40,000 bases of DNA from Botryococcus braunii (lineage: Eukaryota > Chlorophyta > Trebouxiophyceae). Every line of letters starts with the position of its first letter. Position 1 is the first letter of the stretch. Below, in pieces: positions 32,821-40,000 of the stretch. Made by a program: the position numbers and the translations under genes. The notes under the pieces are model-generated. The model was given only the letters and a program-made list of their open reading frames with translations. It was not told the origin of the DNA and searched no databases. Where the stretch lies: assembly GCA_002005505.1 (NCBI GenBank), contig KV908436.1, forward strand, positions 22,501-62,500. The letters run 5' to 3'.

Positions 32821-34857
32821 TCAAATCAAAGGTGTGGATATGAAGGACGCCTGCAAAGCCTCTGCGCACTGCACAAACCACCAGATGGGATTGCTGCTCA
32901 GAAGCCAGGCCAAGCAGACGTAGATGTAAATGTACCATATGCTGCGGAAGGGACGAATGGAGGGCCGGATGCTCAGCATGGCCAAAAACTGGACCCCACA
33001 CAGGACCACCTCCTTGAATCTGTGAGTCCGGACTTTCTGTGGACAGGAGGATTGCATCATCAATATCATAGCTTTTTTGATTGATTGGTTGCATCTCGTT
33101 GGAGGGTTTTGAAGGAGTGCAAGGGAAAGGGAATGCCTTGGTGCAAACATGGGTTGGGTGCCGGGAGACCTGCCCGGCTGGCGGCAGGCTTGCTCATTGT
33201 TTTTCTTTAGAGGGGGGGGGGGGGAGGGGCTGGGGATGGGGGATCAACTGCGTGTTGAAAATGGTTCCCGATATGCAACTTGCACACTTTCCTACTACAG
33301 AGCAGCAAACAAAACTGCTGCAAACATACTGCCAGTGTGTGGAGTATGCACTCTTCTGGGAGATGTACAGGGGCTGCAGGTGTGCAGTGGAGGGAAGCAA
33401 TTGAGGGGAGGGAGGGAGGAGGGAGGGGAGGGAGGGGAAAGGCAGGAGGGGAGGGAGAGAGGGAGGGAAGGAGGGGAGGAGGGCAGGAGAAAGGAGGCAC
33501 GGCGGGGGTCAGGGAAGCAGCAAAACAAAGTTAAAAGGGATAGTTGGCGGATGATCCTTTTGAAACAGTGCCGGGAACAGGGTGGGTTTGGTAGTGATGC
33601 GCAGGCTTGAAAACTGCAAGGTGCGTGGCAGCAGAGGGCTCCAGGACGAGAGGAATCAGGCTAGTAAACGGGCCCATAGGAGGCCAGATCGGCTGAGCCA
33701 GCCGCTGGATCTTCGTTTGGTTGTGCGCATAACAACAAAATGAATGCTCTCAGGATCCTCCCATACTTGAACGAGCCCCTACCTCCCGATTGTCCTTCAA
33801 CTTTCACCCCCCCCCCCCCGGCCTTCTCCCTGAGCCAATCTGTCCAGGGCTCCCGAACAACATGCAGGACCATGTTACGTCATGACAGAGACAGTGACAC
33901 CGCTCTCCTCTTAGGATCCATGCCGTACCTCCATCCGCGAGCGAAGCTCGACCACATACACGAGGGCCAGCGCGAGGGCACAGCCGCCCCACAGTTGCAT
34001 GAAGAACAAGACCTCACGGCAGGCTGCGGAGGGATCTGTGGGACCCTCAGGGACCGCGTGATTCCCTAAAGCCAGATAGCTGCCAAACCTCTGAATGCCT
34101 TGAATAGCCTGTCAACCCCATGCCACGCACACGTGTCACAAACACATGCCATAAACGCATCTTACAAATACGTCAGAAACACATGCCGCTCACCTTGGAA
34201 AAGCACAGCGATAGCATGTGCATGCTCGGCATACCCACTCCCCCCCCCCCCCCCACCCACACACACACACATAGATGTGCATGCACAAGCACACCACAAA
34301 GCCGCGTGCACTCGCTTGAATGACGCCAGGAAGGGGGGGGGGGGGGGCATATCCTGCTTTGAAGACTGGAAGCAGGCGAATAAGGGAGTCTTAGGATCTC
34401 ACAAGCACCTGTAACGCAAGTCAGGTCGGACGTACCATTTGGAATCTACTGGTATAGGATGTCCCCTGGTGGTCAAGGCCCATGCAGAAGTGCCTGTTGA
34501 CCAAAACAACAATGGCTGTGCGTATAGGCTGCAGCAGTAAATGCCACTTGAACTGCTGCAGAATTCCCCCAAATGCAGCTGCTAACCCGCGGAGGACACG
34601 CCTGCAAAATAATCGCATGTGTTAATGCATGGTGGCGAACCATCTTCTCACCCACAGCCAAGGCCATGTGCCATTAGCACAACCGCATACGTCCATCTGC
34701 ACAGGCTCCGTCTCCCTCGCTCCCTCCCTCCCTCCCTTCCTTCAACCCCACCTCTCTCCCCCGTTCCCACCCCCCTCTAAACTTGCATCCTGCCGACCCG
34801 TATGCCTATGCATACACCGGAACATATGCGCACAGGTATGTCCACCCACACACACAG

Positions 34858-34955
<98 letters not shown>

Positions 34956-37393
34956 CCACCAGGCACACAACGCATGTGCAGTCTGCACATCCAGACGGTG
35001 AGAAACGGCACCCTGCCCTTTGTTCCTTGTCCTCAGAACGCACACAGAAATCAGTCAGCAGGCTAAGAGTGCTGTCAGGAGAAGGATGACGCCACACAAA
35101 ATGGGCGGTGGGGCTACAAAACGCCACTCGAAAGCCAAAGTCCGCTCGGATTCCTTTTGTCACCCAACATCCCACAGCAATATACAGATGATGACTACAA
35201 TGATGCAAGGGCGCCTTTGCTCGGCACCATGCCGAGTGTAGCCCAACCAGCAAACACCGCTTGCTGGGCCCACTGGAGCTAGAGTTTGCGGTCTGTTTTG
35301 ATTCTTATGGAAACCACCACCCCAACGCATTGCTGGAGCGTCGGCACTAGGCCTTGAGGATTCAGCAAGTCACGGCCTTCTGCAGTGCACCATAGATGCA
35401 AGCCTCAACTGCAGCTGCAAGTTTCTTGCCACTCACAGCATGAAACATCTCGACGAAGAGGCAATTAACCCACCCGTAGTATAGCAGCACCCAAATGAAT
35501 CCAACCCAGTGCATGTCTTCTGTAATGGTCTCTTGCTTTAGGCCCCAACAGGATGAGGCGCTCGCAGCGATCTGACTCCCCCCACAGCACCCTGTCAATC
35601 TGGGGTGCAAGATCCCATCCCCTCTCCCCCCACCCCCGGGGGTGCTGGGGGGCAGGGGGTCCATCCCCTCTCCCAACTGTCCCCCTGCTTCCCCTGCTCC
35701 CCTTCCCTACTCTGCTCCTTGATCCCTGGCTCATCCCGTCCCACCTTGACATTACCGAGCAAACAGAGCAAGATTCTGACCTTGACTTCAACAACACATT
35801 GCAGTTCCTGAGCAAAGCAGATAGGATCAACACAGCAAGATGAAACTGACATATAGCAACAACCAGTAGAGTAGATTGCAAAATGCCAAAAATATCGGGG
35901 AGAACCAGCAGAAACGCACTTCTCTGGGATAAACAGGCTTTGATCACATACTGGTCTCACCGCGGTGATACACGCATCTTTCCCAGCAGTCTCAGAGATC
36001 CCATACTGAGTTTAACAGAGCATATACAGAGGAGGGGTCCATAGCTGAGGGTTAGGCCGTTAAGGTGATCACAACTCTGGATGGACTGATCAGACACCCT
36101 CGCTGCAACCAAGGCGAAGACAGCTTTTCACAGCATTCACACCGGCACACTCACGCCCATCCAGAAATCTCTGACACACAGCAGGCGAGGGCAACATGAT
36201 AAGAACAGAAGGCGCATATCACAAGCTTGCAGTCAATTCACTTCATGGAAGGCCACGATTAGAAGAGATGCACAGGATTCCTACGGCCAAGAAAAGTTGT
36301 TACCAGGACCACCAAGCTGAGAAATTGGCGCCACCGCATGTAGATGCCTCGTTGCTGTTCCAACATGATCCACACAACTGCATAGATGGGGAGAGCAAAC
36401 AACATGGGGCTGGACGTGAGACGGCCAGCCATGTATTCCTTCAAAACGGTTGCAGCATTGAAGAGCAACTCCATTTGCAGGAACAGCCTGGAAACCGGCA
36501 GAGACAGTATTTGAGTACATATTGGAACAACCTGTCCTGCCACGCTTGATCAAGGAATTACCCATCATAGCATAGACCACAGGGCACCAGGCAATAACCC
36601 AAACATTTGTCCCTCATGTGTGTAATGTGGCCCATTGATCTGCAGATGCCCTACCTCTCTATATGCTTTGGACCCACAACAACATCTCTGCCTCGGCTCT
36701 GCCACCATGTAATGGGGGGAGTGTAGGGCTTGGTACTACTAAATGTCATAAGCTTGCTGTGACAATGGCTTCAGAGAGGGTTCTGTAAGGGTTCAACAAT
36801 TTGAACAAGTTGGACCAACCCTTGGGTCCAACCTTCCCTGAGCTTCTTCTCCCCTAAATTGACTAGCAACCACGAGACGAGAATAGAAACTGCCAGATGT
36901 TGGATGCCCTCCCAATGCAATGCCACAGTCTTGTCGAATTCGGAACTTGGTATGCGTCCATCACTCAGGTCTACGGAGGGACCCCAAGACCTTCTACATC
37001 AGAAAATTACCTGTCTGTCCCGATCGTGGCATTTGAGAAGGACTCGGTGTATATGGATTCAATGCTGGAGTCCTTAAACGTTAGTGTGAACCAATTCAAA
37101 CCGCCTCTCTCGGCGCGCGGCTTTTGCCGTCGAGAAACCTGTTGAATGTCCACGGCCGGGGCTTCTGGTTCCTGGCGTTGCTCCGTCACGAGTTTGATTC
37201 CATATGAGCTTGCACCCGGTGATGGTTCAGCTGATGTGCTCTGCTGAGCGTCTGATCTCTGAGCAACGTGGAAGCCAGACGGACCCACGTCCGCAGTGGA
37301 GCTAACCACTATGCTTCCACTCTCAGATGGGATTGAGCGATACGAGGTTTGCCAGGAAAGGACTGCACCGGGAATGACAGGGACGCTCCCCAT
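32821..37393 (-). CDS. Multi-pass membrane protein of unrecognised family, nine-exon model
   Basis: I assembled nine exons by phase and splice signals: 37393-37011, 36487-36304, 35923-35756, 35535-35437, 35219-35164, 34601-34436, 34012-33929, 33373-33330, 33019-32821; 460 residues. Exons 1-4 and 6 are strongest (donors gtaatt, gtaaca, gtaatg, gtgagt, gtacgt); 5, 7 and 8 are weaker, and an exon between 7 and 8 may be missed. The first ~115 residues are soluble and Ser/Gln-rich, ending WFTLTFKDSSIESIYTESFS. About eight hydrophobic segments follow, including SPMLFALPIYAVVWIML, TLLVVAICQFHLAVLILSAL, HWVGFIWVLLYYGWVNCLFV, LWGGCALALALVYVVEL and IWYIYIYVCLAWLL. The N-terminal pattern before the first membrane segment loosely recalls membrane cyclases and receptors, but no cytosolic catalytic domain is seen before the stop. 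Upstream of 37393 the frame stays open to 37537 without ATG. Confidence 0.6.
33403..33500. repeat. (GGGA)n-type purine tract
   Basis: About 100 bp of G and A only, dominated by GGGAGGGA and GGGAGGA. It lies in an intron of the membrane protein gene, just outside the weakly supported exon 33373-33330. Confidence 0.9.
34862..34957. repeat. (AC)n microsatellite in an intron of the membrane protein gene
   Basis: About 45 AC units after a short CGCGCG run. It lies between the proposed exons 5 and 6. Confidence 0.95.
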
Positions 37394-37708
37394 CCTACCC
37401 AAGTATGGGGCACACACCCCTTGGGAGCAGCCGCCTTGAGGGACTAGCTTTGAAGGAGTCTCAGGTGAAGCAAGCTGATCAAGAAGAGAAGAATGCTGCA
37501 GCCTACACCCTGGACTGATATAAGTCTCGAGGTGCAACTTGCACCCTTAGGATCCGAGATGGTATAGTACAAGTCGTTCTACGGTATCCGCACCTACGCC
37601 GGAAGGGTCCACTGGAAGGAAATGGTTACTAATTACTACTCTTGCTGGTTCAGTTTCGCTTACTAATTCTGTGATCGGCCTAGATAGCAAGGTCAGCCCA
37701 CATCATGG

Positions 37709-37740
37709 TGTGCGGTTAGGATAGGCTTGACTCTTTTAAC
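37709..37740 (-). repeat. Dispersed short repeat, partial copy 5
   Basis: TGCGGTTAGGATAGGCTTGA then CTCTTTTAA, the terminal part of the family in reverse orientation. It lies just left of the 393 bp duplication. Confidence 0.7.
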
Positions 37741-37763
37741 ATTAAGATTCTTTGATATAAATA

Positions 37764-38433
<670 letters not shown>

Positions 38434-38460
38434 TTATCACCTTTAATATTTGGCCCCTAC

Positions 38461-38605
38461 ATTCTGCGTCCCTACATGAGGGCTTTAAGGTATGCGGTTA
38501 GGATAGGCTTCACTCTTAATTTTAAATAGATCAGTTAGGACAGGCTTCACTCTTAATATTAAATAGATCACAATAGGATAGGCTTCACTCTATATTCGAA
38601 ATAGA
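38461..38605 (-). repeat. Cluster of three dispersed short repeat copies
   Basis: One nearly full copy (38461-38522) is followed by two truncated copies of GGCTTCACTCTTAAT/GGCTTCACTCTATAT (about 38533 and 38573). Each is followed by AAATAGATCA. The full copy abuts the TCATTATCACC module and (CT)n, as at 12532. Confidence 0.8.
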
Positions 38606-39600
38606 TCACTCTACTAGCGACTAGTCATGGTGCTAGTAAAAATTTGTCATCCTCTATTCACATAACTCAAACGGAGATACAAAAGGAGAAACAACTCTTG
38701 AAAAGGCCTGGAGGTCAAATAGGTTGCATAGAATGGTACGCCATCTGTAAATACATCACTGTCCAAAACGACTTATGCTGGTCTGAAATTTCCCGGCACC
38801 GTTGTCCACCCTTTTCATGTATTTCCGTCTATGTCAATCCATTTGCTTCTCCTGCATAGACATGATTCCCAAGCATTAACAAGCAGTATACGGTAGAGGG
38901 CCGCAAGGCGCCACCATTCTACCGGAGACCAGAAGACATGAGTCTAAAGTCCTCCTCTACGAAGCCCTGCTATACAGCTAGGGAGAGTTCCAAACTGATC
39001 CCCCTCGTCAATGCAAATAAAAACTACATGCACATGTGGGACCTAGACAACTATAGTGTCCCATCAGTACCTATGCTCTGGGTACCGAGCAATAGATTCG
39101 GCCCTAAGCCTCGATGCCTAGAATTGACCAACACGTCAGACCTCGGACGTTTTCACCGACTCGGTTAGATCCACTCACGATCGATATGAAGTTCGAAGGC
39201 AAGTAATGACCGTAGCTAACTCAGAAGGTGCCTTAAACAGTTCGGGAGACAACACCGCTTGGATTCACTCGCTCGGATCAGTCTTTGAACACCGTCGTAA
39301 GCGCACGGAACATCGAGAGTATACATTCTCGATACTCGGTGTATAGTCGGGGACATGTCCTAATCAGTCTATAGGCACACCCCCAACTATACTGTGACCT
39401 TCAACTTAAGTCCAAATGAGTGACAAATGTATTATTAGATGAGTGACAAATATATTAAATATACTAGATAGCCCCGTTGACTGAGCCAGTCACGTCACTT
39501 CACAAATACACACAAACACAGTGGGAATTCTGCAACTTAGGAATTCTCCACTGAGCCCCTTGGGATTCATTTCCCAACAGCTGGTGCTAGTATATTTTCT
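38606..39600. other. No gene recognised
   Basis: Short open frames only. A two-fold GAGTGACAAAT(G/A)TATTA repeat lies at 39417-39455, and a small palindrome CGAGAGTATACATTCTCG lies near 39313. Confidence 0.4.
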
Positions 39601-39611
39601 GATCCTCCACT

Positions 39612-39988
39612 GACATTAACTGAAACACAGGAGAAAAGATACTGGGCTGCGTCTGCTTCCTCGGTGTGACTACCCAGTTGCCCACATGGGCTGACTCCAT
39701 TATCTGTCAACACAAGACGGCCCGTGACCTTCCTTTTCCTATGGTGGTCCTTGATCTTGAGTAGCCTTCTTTCTTGATCTTGGGTAGCCCCCGTGCCCAA
39801 CTCAAAAAGGGTGCGGAGAATGGACATCACTTGGGGGGTAACAAATATTGCGGACCGTCGTCATGATGGTGCCAGCCCATGTGACCAACCAGGCAGTCCC
39901 ACACCCAAAAGGCAGACAGAGCCAAAAAGCGTTTCGGGACTGATACATTTCATTTTTGCCTTAAACAGCGTTTCTCTGTGTTTCAGTT
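39612..39988. repeat. Imperfect inverted repeat at the right edge
   Basis: The left arm (39612-39693) in inverse complement shares with the right arm (39871-39988) GCCCATGTG, CAGTCCCACAC-like sequence, GGCAGAC and CTGTGTTTCAGTTAA in the same order. The right arm is about 30 bp longer. No coding region is recognised between the arms. Confidence 0.6.
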
Positions 39989-40000
39989 AAACTGAGTAGA

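Noticed and set aside
33661..33873. Additional exon of the membrane protein gene between exons 7 and 8
   Set aside because: A reading LAQPIWPPMGPFTSLIPLVL exists after a cag, but it has no donor that keeps the phase of the following exon. Left out of the model.

Overview
The window is nuclear DNA of a eukaryote, most likely a green alga of the prasinophyte/chlorophyte type. Spliceosomal introns (GT-AG, one apparent GC-AG) interrupt recognisable housekeeping genes. The COQ10 protein resembles green-lineage homologues, GC content is moderate, and dinucleotide microsatellites are very abundant. There are no bacterial operons, rRNA or tRNA genes that I can see. The organism call is inference.

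Layout. 437-5086 (minus): a gene with one exon of about 4 kb coding a Pro/Glu/Ser-rich protein built on three in-frame tandem repeats, plus a short last exon beyond a (GA)n intron. 5.1-7.4 kb: no gene recognised. 7444-9882 (plus): COQ10, a mitochondrial coenzyme Q-binding START-domain protein, four exons, complete in phase. 9.9-15.3 kb: no convincing gene; (CT)n arrays, a dispersed ~60-75 bp repeat, short AT-rich repeats and a 134 bp hairpin element. 15919-19995 (minus): GOSR1/GOS1, a Golgi Qb-SNARE, five exons rebuilt with consistent phase (first coding exon not found); its introns hold long microsatellites and a ~97 bp minisatellite.

20162-28244 is a head-to-tail segmental duplication of about 4 kb units. 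Each unit carries one plus-strand membrane protein with a PGG-like hydrophobic module. The two copies differ by insertions, a large (GT)n tract and a change of C-terminus, so comparing them dates several events. 28.2-32.7 kb holds a degenerate WD40-like fragment, a short tandem duplication and a 71-78 bp minisatellite, but no firm gene.

32821-37393 (minus) is a nine-exon model, joined in phase from sequence alone, for a multi-pass membrane protein with a soluble N-terminus; I do not recognise the family. 37.7-40.0 kb holds a 393 bp duplication carrying (CT)n, a cluster of the dispersed repeat and an inverted repeat at the right edge.

No evident pathway links the genes. The strongest themes are the tandem gene pair with unequal divergence, the unrecognised membrane protein, and microsatellites that appear to travel with or grow inside dispersed repeats. 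All exon joins are my readings of splice consensus and phase and need transcript confirmation.
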